A DNA stretch of 64,000 bases from Hippasteria phrygiana (GCA_037893225.1 JAZGUH010000056.1:620001-684000), one strand, 5' to 3'; shown: positions 40,927 to 51,964, counted from the first letter of the stretch. Notes: generated from the sequence alone by a model not told the origin. Numbers and translations: made by a program.

Positions 40927-41149
40927 AGTCTTGGTTCAAGACGTTACTGTCTGATACTTGTCATCAACAGAGGGCGCAATTTACAGGCTGTCACTGAGCA
41001 AAGAACAGTAGAATCGATTCTTATCAGAGCGCGATATATAAATCATTTTAGAATCGAATACATTGCCGAGTCGATTTACTGAGAAACAGCGCCCTCGTTA
41101 TTTTAGCGGAAGGAAAAAAAAGGAACACGAAGGTCTTGGAACCAAGACT
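40927..41149. mobile_element. Short inverted-repeat element, AGTCTTGGTTC family
   Basis: AGTCTTGGTTCAAGAC at left and GTCTTGGAACCAAGACT at right, with AGAGGGCGC and GCGCCCTC further in. The same order of motifs as the 173-1511 element, so probably a short deletion derivative. Target duplication unclear. Confidence 0.6.
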
Positions 41150-42243
41150 AGCAAAAAAGTTTAGTTTCATGCCATTTTAACTTGGGGAGGAGTTCTTTTT
41201 ATAAACTTTTATTCTTGTGTTTTACTCATTCCAGGTAACATTTTCCAAGATAGCCACTCCCATCCCCAAATCAATTCAAAACATGCCCTTATAGTTGCAT
41301 TTTTACAACGTTTCTGGGAGAAAAAAGAAGAGACGGCTTGAGCGGATGAAGCGGGCGAGGACGTCGACACTAAAAGATATCAAGCATGAAGTAAATAAAT
41401 GAAAAGTAATTCACATATTTCTACAGAAGTTAGCCAGGTTCAGATAATAAAGATTCTTAAACTATGTGTAATAGTTTAAGATTCAGTTGACAATTGCAAA
41501 CGCAGAGGCGGAACCAGGGGTTGGGTAAAATCCCCACCCCACCGAATTGTTTTTGTTTACGCCTTCACGTTTTATGTTTTATTATTAGATTAGATTCCCT
41601 CGTGTATGGGATACTTTACCGGCATATGTTACATACAGTCTTCTCTTTGGTCTCAACTCATTTACTTTTGGTGTACAACTCGCATTTACTGTGCTAATGT
41701 TGTTTTATTATTATTATTATTATTATTACTATACCAATGTAGTTATATGCAGGGAGGGGGTATATGTTTTGTTGTGTACCTGTTGTTTTGTGTGGGGGGA
41801 GGGATGGGTCAACTTTAAGTGGGCAAATAACTTTATATCAAAAACAAATTCCATCTCCGCAGAAAACTTCTGGTATCATCCCATGAAACGAAGTCCTGGA
41901 GCTACATGTAGCATAGCATGCTTAGCCAACAAACCTCGAAATTTAGTATGTTTTGGATATGTGCATCCATTTCCAAAACCAGTCGGCTCACTCACTCGCT
42001 TCATAAATGTTGTTCAACATGTAGGTAGGGCACGAGAGGGCGCGAACAACCACGCCACATACTCCCGACTTGAGTCAAACTATAGCTCGGCGCGCTTTTT
42101 TTCTGTAGGCGGGTGAAGCAATTTTCATGAATAACTCAGTGGTTGCATTGATCACATGCACAGCTAGCATAGGTTCTCGGTTTCTTTTTTTAACTTTAAT
42201 TTAAATTAAAAATATCCCAAAGATATCACAGTAAAGAAAAATG
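41150..42243. other. No gene seen; (TAT)n at about 41703-41730
   Basis: A trinucleotide TTA run, otherwise unremarkable non-coding DNA. Confidence 0.45.
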
Positions 42244-42605
42244 GGTACATGTGGATTCGAACTGGGACCTTTTCAGTGGTGAATCCAGAAATTGATAAAC
42301 AGGGGGGCCGAAGTGTACATGTGCTGCCGAAGGCAGCCCCGTGTGCCGTAGGCCCCCTATAGGCACGCCAGCACTAGAGGGGTTTGGGGGCATGCTCCCA
42401 CCGAAAATTAGGCCTACTAATGAATAAAGTCTACATGACGTTACCCCTGAAGACCCACTGCTACTAAAAAGATTTTTTTTCTGGGCCTGCAAACGGGGGG
42501 GGGGGGGGGGGGGGGGGCGTACGCCGGCTCCGCCCTATGCTGGATACGCCACTGCTTTTGATCCACAGCCCGTCCCACTATCCACTAGACTAGTCTGTAG
42601 CAGCT
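42244..42605 (-). repeat. tRNA-derived SINE split by a hAT-like MITE
   Basis: Minus strand: A box TAGTCTAGTGGATAGTG (42580-42596) and, about 300 bp later, B box CCAGTTCGAATCC (42252-42264). If 42274-42554 is left out, the two boxes are separated by normal tRNA spacing. The inserted piece starts CAGTGG and ends CCACTG. Confidence 0.5.
42274..42554. mobile_element. hAT-like MITE I (CAGTGGYGWATCCAG), copy 1
   Basis: Ends CAGTGGTGAATCCAG and CTGGATACGCCACTG. Contains a 23-G run (42495-42517). A short CTTTT is repeated at its borders. A related copy is at 43302-43463. Confidence 0.65.
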
Positions 42606-42664
42606 CGACAACAGCCGTTCTTTAAAATGATTGAATGTATAGTTGACTAAATAATAGCGGTATC

Positions 42665-42867
42665 ACTCGTACCCGAGTCAACTCGTACCCGAGTCAACTC
42701 GTACCCGAGTCAACTCGTACCCGAGTCAACTCGTACCCGAGTCAACTCGTACCCGAGTCAACTCGTACCCGAGTCAACTCGTACCCGAGTCAACTCGTAC
42801 CCGAGTCAACTCGTACCCGAGTCAACTCGTACCCGAGTCAACTCGTACCCGAGTCAACTCGTACCCA
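42665..42867. repeat. 16-bp satellite ACTCGTACCCGAGTCA
   Basis: About 12.7 near-identical units. The unit contains the near-palindrome CTCGTACCCGAG. Two and a half units occur in the opposite orientation at 43659-43700. Confidence 0.95.
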
Positions 42868-43301
42868 CAGTAGGCCTACACTCGGGTTCGTTTTTCTTTT
42901 GTTCTCTTTTTACCAGCAGCGGTAGCCAGGGATGTCTTCATAGGGGGAGAGTGGGGGGAGGGGGGGGGGGGAGGCGCTCACTGTGTTTTTCTTTATAATA
43001 CTATTATTTTCTGCGTTTGCAAAATTTTCAGTAGGGGCGACTGGGGGGAGGGGGTGCGCACCCAAGCTCCCTATCTACGCACTGCTTTTTTACAGATTAA
43101 AAACGGTAAAGAATTCCTTTTTTCTCTTTACAGGTAAATAAAACCGTAATTTAGTAAAGGGTTCGTTTTTCCTTTTTCTTTATACGATTTTTAAACTGTA
43201 ATTGATTGGACGTTATGTACACGGATCGAAAAGTCAATCATTATCAATTATCTTAAAAGAGGAGAGGGAGGGGCAAAAGAAGGTATCATTCAGAAAATAG
43301 T

Positions 43302-43463
43302 GGCATATCCAGCGGGGGGGGGGGGGGGGGGTCGCAGGGGGGCAACTCCCCCCCCCCCCCCCCGGCGGCATTTGAGGCGTCAAAAAAAATAGTGTTTTTG
43401 CTGCGGTTTTAAGGCGGTTCAGACGTTGTTCGCCCTCCCTGGCACAAAAAGCTGGATACGCTA
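43302..43463. mobile_element. hAT-like MITE I, copy 2
   Basis: AGTGGCATATCCAGC at left and GCTGGATACGCTAA at right, with an 18-G run (43314-43331) and a 16-C run (43348-43363) that could pair. Confidence 0.6.
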
Positions 43464-43658
43464 ATCAGAATATTAAAAAAACAGCAGATAAAAATTCAAC
43501 TTCCAATAAAACAAATACATTCAAATAATAAGAATTCTCTATTAAAGACGTTCGCACAGTTATCCATTACCAGTCGTCCAGTTTCTGGGGAAAAAAGGTT
43601 CAAAGTATGTAAAAACTTATTAAATATTAAATCATCATATTAAATCAGGGGATCGGGA

Positions 43659-43700
43659 GTACGAGTTGACTCGGGTACGAGTTGACTCGGGTACGAGATG
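43659..43700. repeat. 16-bp satellite, inverted partial array
   Basis: AGTACGAGTTGACTCGGGTA repeated 2.5 times, the reverse complement of the 42665-42867 array. The pair brackets about 800 bp and could be the arms of one satellite-ended element. Confidence 0.75.
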
Positions 43701-43822
43701 ACCCAAAATTCCTGAATAATTCAGTAGTTTTGATGAGAAAGTTATGTTTCACCTTCCTACTCAAAAATAATAAGCGCTCGGCGCGGCCGGCCAGGTTGGT
43801 GGCGAAGGATTTTGTGATTACG

Positions 43823-43848
43823 CCCCCCCCCCCCCCCCCCCCCCCCCC
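43823..43848. repeat. 26-C homopolymer
   Basis: Uninterrupted cytosine run. Confidence 0.9.
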
Positions 43849-44533
43849 GTTTACGTTTCCATTGTAGGTTTAACCTCGTTCCCAGGTTCGTAGCTGTTCC
43901 AAAAATAATGGTCTTGATCCCTCCTCCATGCATCCTATTATGTATATTTTAATTCACGTGCAGTTCTAGTTGGGAAGAGCCAGACTATGTCTAAAGAATC
44001 ACTTCCTTGTTTCGCCAGCGTACGTACGTACACACACAGGCCTACGTACGTGTATACATACACCCGCCTCAGATCTCAAACAGCATCATGTCAAACATGA
44101 TGTAGAGTCTTTTTTTCAGTGGCAGATTTCATTGCTTCTAAGGTTTATACGTGGCTTTGATAATTAAAGTTTTCTTCGTCCCAGCAAGCCTGGTTTTGTA
44201 TCAAGGCTAGCTGTGAAAAAAGTAGTGTGGAAATACGTGGGGGAAGTGTCACTGTCACTAGTGTCAGTCACTCCATTTGTACAGTCCAGTAGGTAAAGAT
44301 AATTACTCCGCGAGTGGGTTACCAGCACAACTACATGAACTAGCAGCAGTGTGAAAAAATAAATAAAGTTCAGCATTAATCTATACCATCCGTGCAGCTA
44401 GGTCTACTACAAGCCTACATTTTAAATGCGGTTTTGTGAACAACGGACATGCTAGTGTAACCAGTTTCCATGCAGTAACAAAGGCAGACAGGTTTATTGA
44501 ATTTGTTGGTTTCTACCCCTGAAGAACTTCAAG
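43849..44533. other. Upstream region / 5' UTR of the RhoGAP gene, no repeat recognised
   Basis: No repeat recognised. An in-frame TGA at 44498-44500 lies 5' of the ATG at 44534, so the start codon is not missing upstream within this exon. No convincing TATA box or core promoter. Confidence 0.4.
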
Positions 44534-44589
44534 ATGATGGGCAAACAGTACAACCGTATGAAGCAACTGGCTAAACAGAATATCCTCAG
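44534..44589 (+). CDS. ARHGAP17/ARHGAP44-like RhoGAP, first coding exon
   Basis: Translates MMGKQYNRMKQLAKQNIL with a split Arg codon, almost the same as the start of vertebrate RICH1 (ARHGAP17) and RICH2 (ARHGAP44), whose BAR domain opens with M(K)KQFNRMKQLA. Donor CTCAG|GTAGGT, phase 2 out. The second ATG (44537; A at -3, G at +4) is the better initiation context and gives MGKQYNRM. These proteins bind curved membranes through the BAR dimer and stimulate GTP hydrolysis by Rac and Cdc42 at junctions and in endocytosis. An in-frame TGA at 44498 supports the start. Intron 1 is about 10.1 kb and full of transposons. Confidence 0.85.
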
Positions 44590-44931
44590 GTAGGTGTTTC
44601 TCGGTGCTTTCCATACATGTAACAGAAATTCCAGTTGGTGTGAAAAAGAATGTTGATTGTAATAGTCCGAGTAACTCGAACCTATCGCCTTTTTACAATC
44701 AATGGGACATGATCTGCCATTTAATTTAAAAAGACCCATCAAAAACATAAGATTTCACCCTTAAAACAGCCACAAAAATACTACATGTAGATATAGGGAC
44801 AGTGAAAATCTTGCATTTTCCTTCCTGCAATTTTGTAAATAACATATTTTTTTTTTGTGGAATTTGAAGCCATTTGAATAGAATTACCTCACCAATGAGT
44901 AAACTATCGTGGCCCTGAAGGGACATCAAAC

Positions 44932-46002
44932 ATCGCAGATTTCTGTGCAGATTTCTGTGATGTTGCACTTTTTTCGCACATTTTATTGCACATTTCTGTG
45001 CAGATTTCTGCAATGTCATACATTTTATTGCAGATTTCTGTGCAGATTTCTGCGATGTCGCACATTTTATCACACATTTCTGCGCAGATATTTGCTGTCG
45101 CCATTTTATTGCACATTTCTTTGCAGATTTCGGCCGTGGATTCAGCCGCAGACTCAGAATCTCAAACGCATCAAGTAAAAGGTGGTCAATAAGTGTGCTT
45201 TTTGGGGGTTCCATCAACAAAATGTTTAAGGTTTTAGCAAAATTACACGTTTTTTAAGCATAGTCTAAATGACTACGTGCTCAAAATTTAGAGAAGACCG
45301 ATTATGTTCACTAATTAGCTTCTAATTAAAGGGCTAATAACTTTTCATTCAAAAGTCCAGGTTTGGGACCATAACGAAAATCCCGTTTGGACCTCGAATA
45401 TGGCATTTTTTTTACAGTGTACACCGCCGACCGTGCACATACATGTAGGCGATGTACATGTACGTATATGGAGAATAGCAAGCAAGAAAATTTGCCATTT
45501 CATGGGTCCACACTGAGCGTGAATGTAGAAAAATAGCTATTTGGTTAGTCCACATTAAAGTTTTTTGCAGTTTTCTGCACTTTTGAATGAAAAGTTCTCG
45601 TTAACCCTTTAACCCTAACCTACCTGAATCCATCAAAATCCATATTGGAGGATTTTGAGCAGTCACTAAAACCAACTTTTTTTGCATGACAAAACAGTTG
45701 GATTTTGGCGGATTCAGGATACTTTCTAGTAAAGTTACCGAAGGGGTTAGGGTTATTATAAGCTAATTAGTGAACGTAATCAGTCTTCTCTAAGTTTTGA
45801 GCATGCAGAATGTATTCGTTATTCCAAAACGTGTAATTTTGCTAAAACCTTGTGAATAAACCCCCAAAAAAGCACACTTTGTCCACCATTTTTTACTTGA
45901 TGCATTTGAGATTTTGAATCTGCGGCTGAATCCGCAGCCGAAATCTGCAAAGAAATGTGTAATAAAATGTGCGACATCGCAAATATCTGCGCAGAAATCT
46001 GC
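44932..46002. mobile_element. Inverted-repeat element with GCAGATTTCTG tandem arms
   Basis: Left arm 44932-45300 and right arm 45770-46002 are inverted copies: GATTTCGGCCGTGGATTCAG, ATGCATCAAGTAAAA and GTTTTAGCAAAATTACACGT are mirrored. The left arm is extended by tandem GCAGATTTCTGTGCAGATTT-type units with GCACATTTTATTGCAC spacers. A small TTAA MITE (45613-45752) is nested near the centre. No coding capacity (the Cys/Met-rich frames are repeats). Confidence 0.7.
45613..45752. mobile_element. CCCTAAC-ended TTAA MITE E, copy 2
   Basis: TTAA (45609-45612) then CCCTAACCTACCTGAATCC, ending GGGTTAGGG before TTAT. Internal AATCCATATTGGAGGATTTT. Nested in the inverted-repeat element. Confidence 0.7.
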
Positions 46003-46310
46003 ATTTTTTGTTGACAGAGGTTTATTGTTCCCGACCGTAAAACCCTTGACACATCTAAAATAATTAAACATCCGAACGTTATACGTATCCCTAATAATCC
46101 GTAATAACTGTAAACAAAAATGTCATTTGCCGCATGTAAAATACCGGCAAGCTTTGCATGCAACTTTTTACTGGCACGGCATGCAGTTGCAGCAGAAGAC
46201 TGAAAGACTGCGAGTATCGAATATTTGTTTAAGCACAGTCGCGAATATTCGGTTTTAAAAGCACAGTCTCGAATAATCGAATACTAAATTTTTAGAAAAT
46301 GAACAGCCCT
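46003..46310. repeat. Right-end fragment of element H
   Basis: GACAGAGGTTTATTGTTCCC, GCATGCAACTTTTTACTGG and the end GAATACTAAATTTTTAGAAA followed by ATGAACAGCCCT match the full copy (46731-48573). The left end is missing. Confidence 0.65.
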
Positions 46311-46318
46311 AAATAAAG

Positions 46319-46730
46319 GTGATGTGGAATTGGTGGCGGCTATGCGGCAAACTGCATTCTGGTGAGAGCAGTGTGGCATTTTGCCAGGAGATCGGGTTCC
46401 TGGCGCGTGCCACACATTGCGCTCGGTGTCGGAGGTCCCTCACAACGCATGAGAAGGCCCAGCTTAGCGATAGGGTCTCCTGGCATTGCAAGAATAGGAA
46501 ATGCCGCCACCACAACAAAGATTAAAGCATCCATAAGGGTTCTTGCTCAGGGTTGCCTTCAAGTTTCACTCAAATTATTATTTTGCCGTACTGCTGGGCA
46601 ACGCGGATGTCAGTCAACTCGGCAATAAGGAAGTCCAGTACCGATGACGGTGTGACTACTTCCAGTCGCACCGTCATTGACTGGTACACCCTTTGCCGAG
46701 AAGTTTGTCTCCATGTTGTGCAGCAATGCT
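46319..46730 (+). pseudogene. ISXO2-like (Merlin) transposase relic, N-terminal part
   Basis: Frames carry FCQEIGFLARATHCARC, then SWHCKNRKCRHH: the zinc beta-ribbon (C-x2-C ... W-x-C-x4-C) at the start of ISXO2/IS1016-like DDE transposases used by Merlin elements. A shifted frame then gives LPYCWATRMSVNSAIRKSST and TVIDWYTLCREVC, the helix-turn-helix-like W-Y..CREVC segment. The catalytic DDE part is absent. The gene is cut at 46731 by element H, and the C-terminal part resumes at 48574. Frameshifts make it inactive. The assignment rests on the pattern of both halves. Confidence 0.65.
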
Positions 46731-48573
46731 AGGGCTGTCCCGAATAAACCTAATTCGAACATTCGATCGTCAACCGAATATTCAAATACCTTTTTTTGCC
46801 GGTTCGAATATTTGAGAAAAAAATATGCAAGTACAGATACAACTCTGATGCTATTTTAATAAATTAGTAGTGTCAAAGGCCGCGTTTTTGTCGACGGTAT
46901 TTTTTTGTGGACAGAGGTTTATTGTTCCCGTCCGTAAAACCTCTAATACTTAAAAATAATTGACTGCAAAAGCCCAGTAATTGTGCACATAAAACACCGG
47001 CATGCTTTGCGTGCAACTTTTTACCGGCGCAGTATTCAATTGCAGCTGACCCGTGAATCAGGGGTCGATTTAGAAAAGAAAAGTCGCATGCACTGGTGCA
47101 TGTAGACCGAAAAAGTTACATGCACAAAATAAATTTTACATGCACAAAAAAGTGTGCACACAAGTCATAACCCAAAAGAACAATAGGTAGACATATTTGT
47201 TGTTTTAAAATATGTGTATTCCTACAAATTTTCAAATGTAGCTATTGTTTTGCTTTGTAAATAAAATGTGTTTTTGTACAATTGGTATTCGCTGTTTGTT
47301 TATTTCATCAGTGGTAATTAGCAATCTCTGACACGATCGCGAGAAGACGAAGGCGAAGCCGAAGTTACGTTACTACTGTAGTATCATGTTCCACGGTGTC
47401 AGAAGGCTGTTCGATATTTTGATACCGAAATATCGGCCCAAAAATATCGCGATATTATCGTGATGACGTCACTTTTTCCTTACCGGAAGAACGGAGGAAT
47501 AATTGTTCTTTTTAAATACCTGATGGAAATCACCACGTGTACAGCATCATGAGATCGGGCCCACCGGGATCGGACCCGCCGGGACTGAGCTCGGTTCCGC
47601 TAAAATTTATTATCAGGGCCGGCCACCGAGAGATCGCGAATCGGCCCGGGTGCCGGGGCCGCGCCGGCAATCGGGGCAAGAAGTATCGGGGGCCGGGTTG
47701 ATGACAAGGCTTCACTTGTTGAGTTGTTGGAGTACTACGACATTTACCTTCAGTTGGCTTCCTTGCGGCACTAGAAAGACGAGCGTTTGTTTCTATTTCG
47801 ACACTGTTGATCCTACCTCCATGGTTGATTAGTAACAGCCGATAATTTATACCATGGACGCCCAAATCACACGTGAGCTGTCAAAAACATTGTCTTGCAT
47901 GTCTTGTGCACAATGCATGTGCCGCACGCATTTGTCGTTTCTCAAGACGACTTTCGCTTCGTGTTAAATGCGTGTACATGCATTGTACACTGGGAATAAG
48001 ATGGTGGCATTCAGTGCGGTTGCTTGCACTTGACCAAGACTAGCAACAAAGCAACGCGCACGCGCAGATGCGCTTTTGGGGTTGGCTTTATTGATCAATT
48101 GCTCTAACCCCAGGTCGCGGGGGCCGGGTTAACGGGTCTTTTCTTAAGTCAATGTTAGCTAGCTGCGTGTACGTACATTGTACATTGGGAATAATACGGT
48201 AGCAGATCGGTTGCGGTTGTTTGCACTTGACCAAGACTACAACGATGGTAATATGCAGGCACGCACACATCATGTCGATCGTTGCGTTGCGTGCAATAAA
48301 TCGGGTGCGCGTTGATGTGATACGTTGTTCAACATGGGGAAATATACCAGCAGGTACAGGCCTAAAAAAGTACATGCACAGCGTGCACGTTGTACCAGAG
48401 GTTTACGTGCACAGAGGAAAAAGTACATGCACCAGTGCATGCGTGCACCCGTCTAAATCGAACACTGCCATGAATTACTTGATCGGCGCTGTACCTGTAT
48501 CGAATATTTGAATATTCGGTCAAACCCAGTTTCGAATAATCGAATACTAAATTATTAGAAAATGAACAGCCCT
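46731..48573. mobile_element. Element H (AGGGCTGTCC ends), hAT-like, inserted in the transposase relic
   Basis: Begins AGGGCTGTCCCGAATAAACC and ends GAAAATGAACAGCCCT. Subterminal TCGAATATT/CGAATA words are inverted at both ends. The flanks CAGCAATG and CAGCAGAG share 6 of 8 bases. Contains another hAT-like element (47059-48467). Its partial sister copy ends at 46310. Confidence 0.65.
47059..48467. mobile_element. hAT-like element Q nested in H
   Basis: Ends CAGGGGTCGATTTAGA and TCTAAATCGAACACTG. Target duplication CCGTGAAT (47051-47058) / CCATGAAT (48468-48475), 7 of 8. Subterminal GCATGCACTGGTGCATG palindromes are mirrored at both ends (47090s and 48430s). About 1.4 kb with no transposase recognised. 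Contains a GC-rich patch near 47560-47690. Confidence 0.75.
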
Positions 48574-48745
48574 CAGCAGAGCAGCAGAAAATCCATCAGT
48601 GGTCCGGGCACTGCTGGAGTAATTACGAGTGCCTAAGTGAGGAGAACTTCGACCATCTCACGGTAAATCATTCCCTAAACTTTGTTGATCCTGATACCAG
48701 AGCTCATACTCGGAATGTTGATGGCAGATCAAAATGGGAAATTTC
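48574..48745 (+). pseudogene. ISXO2-like (Merlin) transposase relic, C-terminal part
   Basis: Reads HCWSNYECLSEENFDHLTVN then HSLNFVDPDTRAHTRNVDGR, the conserved end of the ISXO2-like domain (W..Y..L...G..H..VNHS..FVDP.T.AHTQ.IE..W). It lies immediately after element H and continues the 46319-46730 relic, with the middle of the protein deleted. Confidence 0.7.
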
Positions 48746-48885
48746 ATTTTTAATCCAGATCGTAACTACCTCTATTACCTCCATCTTAATCCTTGATCTC
48801 TACCATGTCTACTTGTATCTGAGGAGGCAAACACAATGTATAAAATCTGATCTTTTTGATGGGTTTCCAGACTTTTTTTTTTTAA

Positions 48886-48957
48886 CCCTAACAGTCCTGA
48901 ATCCTCCAATTTCAGTACGAATTTTCACACCAACGACATGTAGGGAGTTTAATAGGG
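48886..48957. mobile_element. CCCTAAC-ended TTAA MITE E, copy 3 (72 bp)
   Basis: TTAA|CCCTAACAGTCCTGAATCC ... GGAGTTTAATAGGG|TTAA, exact TTAA on both sides (48882-48885, 48958-48961). A minimal member of the family. Confidence 0.7.
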
Positions 48958-48961
48958 TTAA

Positions 48962-50012
48962 TAAACTTTTCTGTGATTTCGTTGGTACCCCACTATGATT
49001 TTGCATTTATGGCATCGCGCGCATGATGATGTGCAACAGCCGGCCATGTGTGTATGTGCTTGCTTGTGCACTTGGCATTCTGGGATTTAACTTCTGCCCA
49101 CAACTTCTTTTAGACAGTCGTGTTTTGTCCGCAGGCGCCGTCATTATCATATTACCAGCACGGTACGTAATAATACGCCCGCCTTTCGTGAAGTTCCGAC
49201 ATGTCTTCCTTCCTCTATGGCCATAAAGCAGCCAATGATAGCCTATCTTCTTCTTTTTTTCTAGGTCAGTGTAACTTTGTTTTTTGTTTTTTTCGAAAAA
49301 GCGAAAAGTGAACTACAAGAAGTTATCTCAAACCCCCATCAAAGAATGAGGGCGCGCCTGTTGTAAATGTAACTCTATCTATAGCGCTCATCGCGCACGC
49401 ATGACCCAGATACCTGTACGACCTTGTTACAAGCTGTGCACTGTATGCAGTTAGCATTGAAAGATGTAACATGAATATTCATATTCTCTTTATTCTTAAC
49501 CAATCAAACTGCGCCATAAATAAATATTCATATTTTCTTGGCTCTTAGCCAATCAGAGTGCTCCGTCCTACATGTAATTCGGTAGCAGGCATGGTGTCTC
49601 TTGTGCACAACGAAAGTTGCTGATTGTATAAGTCGGTAATTGGACAGTCAACGCACACGCATCTTGGGGCCAAGGTTGCCCGAACGTTCCCACATATTGT
49701 TTTACCGCTCGCTACACGTAACCCCTGGAAAGTGCGATGTAAGTATTATAATACGCGGCGTTGCAGGCGGACTAATGCCGACCAATTACCGACTTGTTTT
49801 AAAGTCTAGCAACTTCTGCATGGGCCAATTCATTCAGTGCGGTTCCAGGGGTTTGATCGCAAGTGTAAAATGACCGTGCATATTCCCGGGAAATAGTGCT
49901 CCCGGGAGTTACTAAAAGTATATACATGTACATGTACTGTGAATGGTTGCCGGGGTGGCAGTGGGGTTATAACAAATTTCCCGGGAGTTTATTTCCATGT
50001 GAAAAGGGCTAA
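48962..50012. other. Intron sequence, no gene seen
   Basis: Non-coding. Two similar AATATTCATATT...TTAGCCAATCA(AA/GA)CTG blocks at about 49470-49560 look like a short local duplication. Confidence 0.4.
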
Positions 50013-50016
50013 TTAA

Positions 50017-50237
50017 CCCCTTGAACCCGGTAATACCGGGTATTTCATGGGGCGCCGGGGCACCAGGCCGGGTTATGCAGCCAAGTGAAACGGAAACAAG
50101 AGGCTTGTGCAGCCAAGCATAACGTACACAATACCCCAATAATGGATTGAAAATGCAGAAATAGGCATGTATGGACGTCAACCGGCCAGGTGGCAATTTT
50201 CAATCTGCACATATTTGTGTCAACCGTATGCAAGGGG
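50017..50237. mobile_element. piggyBac-like MITE D, copy 2
   Basis: Exact TTAA on both sides (50013-50016 and 50238-50241). Ends CCCCTTGAACCCGG and GCAAGGGG. 221 bp, nearly identical inside to 14640-14856. Confidence 0.85.
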
Positions 50238-50241
50238 TTAA

Positions 50242-51274
50242 CAAATGTAAGAGGCTGCCCTTTCTTTAAATAATGCTTGATATGAACTTGGATTGCTTTG
50301 ATGACTGATAGATGGACGGTACTGCATGCATACTGATAACTGGTATAGTGGTATTTACTTTGCCGAGCCCTCTCTGTAGAATAAATGCACATGTATACAA
50401 AGTACATTAGTGTGTCGAACAAATTGAGTGTGTGTGCTTGCATTTGTGTACATTGCACATGTATCAAGGTTCAGCTCTTGAAAGTCAAGTAGTAATTTGT
50501 GTAAAAATGTGATTAGTTTTGACTCAATCTGTAGATCTGATGTCAAAAAAGGCAGAAATACATGCACGTGTATGTAAAAATGTTCTAATTGTGCTCTTTT
50601 AATTAAACAAACACGACTGATGAAAATCAAATCCAAGAAATGGCCAATTTTATTCCTCCAGCCATAGAACAAAAGGATTCCCTGTCTATTTCATTTAGAG
50701 TGCTGATGTTTGAAGCCCTTTGGGGGCTATTTTAGTCTGTGGACATTCTGTGCACGTTTGGTACAATTTTTTTTAAGCCTAGGACACAACCAAAAACTAC
50801 CTGTACTGGGGTAAAATATCTGTAAAACACACAGAAACAAACAAAAAGGTTTACTCTAACTCAGCAATTTCAACACAAAATCATTCAACAGTTCCCAAAG
50901 AATCCAATGACATTTGTTTGCCGAACACAAAACTATCACCCCAAGTCTGAAATACATGTACTCTACGCCCAATTTCAACTACAACCCATAGCACTTTGAT
51001 TGGCCATCACTCGCCATCTGTAACAAATGGGGCTTCGACTGATTAGTGGAAACTGCTGCCAGTTCGAAAAAGCTGTGGTTACTACATCAGATGTTCACCA
51101 CGTGCAGTGACCATGCAGCCATGATAGCAATCAGCAGCTGCACGGCCAGGTGAATGTACCGTTCATCCAGCCTGGAGTATGGTACAATGTACGTACATGT
51201 ATGAAGCACCAAAGCCGGCCGGGGCCAGGTTATGGTGGTACATCAAAAAACAATTTTGGAAAATTATTATGAAA
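50242..51274. other. Intron sequence, no gene seen
   Basis: Non-coding. ACATGTAC words are frequent. Confidence 0.4.
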
Positions 51275-51662
51275 TACCATACTAGTCTATAAGTAAATAG
51301 CAGTCTCAAGCATCCTGTGAAATCATGGAACCTGGTGTGCTGTCGTTTTCAAGAAAAGTAAACATTTATATCGTTTTCCAACAATTGTCGGCCGACAATC
51401 TTTGATAGTCTAGTTCCCCAACCCGATAATTCCCTGACTCTATAAATTGCTCCCTTTTGTCTAAAGTAGGGTCAGGGAACCAGACTACTAGAACATATTT
51501 TTTTCACAGCAGCTACAATGTACATGTACGCACACAAATCTTTAAACGGGTCAGTGTTACAGTATTTGCTAGCCCGCTATAAAATACTAACCCACAAATC
51601 CATTTATTTCTGTAAATTACAGTGCAATAACAAATGTTGTATACTACAATGTACATTGTATC
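51275..51662. mobile_element. TTAA element family C, copy 3
   Basis: Shares GGAACCTGGTGTGCTGTCG, TATCGTTTTCCAACAATTGT and TAGGGTCAGGGAACCAGACT with copies 1, 2 and 4. Ends near TATACTACAATG with TTAA at 51663-51666. The left border is approximate. Confidence 0.6.
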
Positions 51663-51747
51663 TTAAGGCAGGAGATGGGTGTTTTAAAGAGGATTTTTTT
51701 ATTGCTGAGAGAAATCTGCTTCCTTTTGTAGCTTTGGGGTAGATTAA

Positions 51748-51960
51748 CTCTAACCTTCCATACATCCTCCAAAATCTTCTTTGCTAAATAGAGGAATTTT
51801 GAGAATTGAGGATCTTGAGAAGTTGAAGCCTCGGAGGATTTTGCAGGATTGTTGGCATTTGTGGATTTTGCCTCCGGAGGAAACTGGAGGATCCAGTTCA
51901 TCAGGCCCAATCTGATGCTGGATGATTGCAGCTGCAATTGCCCATCGAACTATTTCTTCA
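51748..51960. mobile_element. CCCTAAC-ended TTAA MITE E, copy 4 (truncated)
   Basis: TTAA (51744-51747) then CTCTAACCTTCCATACATCC, with GGAGGATTTTGCAGGATTG inside, the reverse of copy 1 at 57383-57657. The right part is replaced by the LINE relic. Confidence 0.6.
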
Positions 51961-51964
51961 AGAA

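Noticed and set aside
42665..42867. CRISPR-like direct repeat array
   Set aside because: Units are contiguous without spacers, in a eukaryotic intergenic region. It is a minisatellite.
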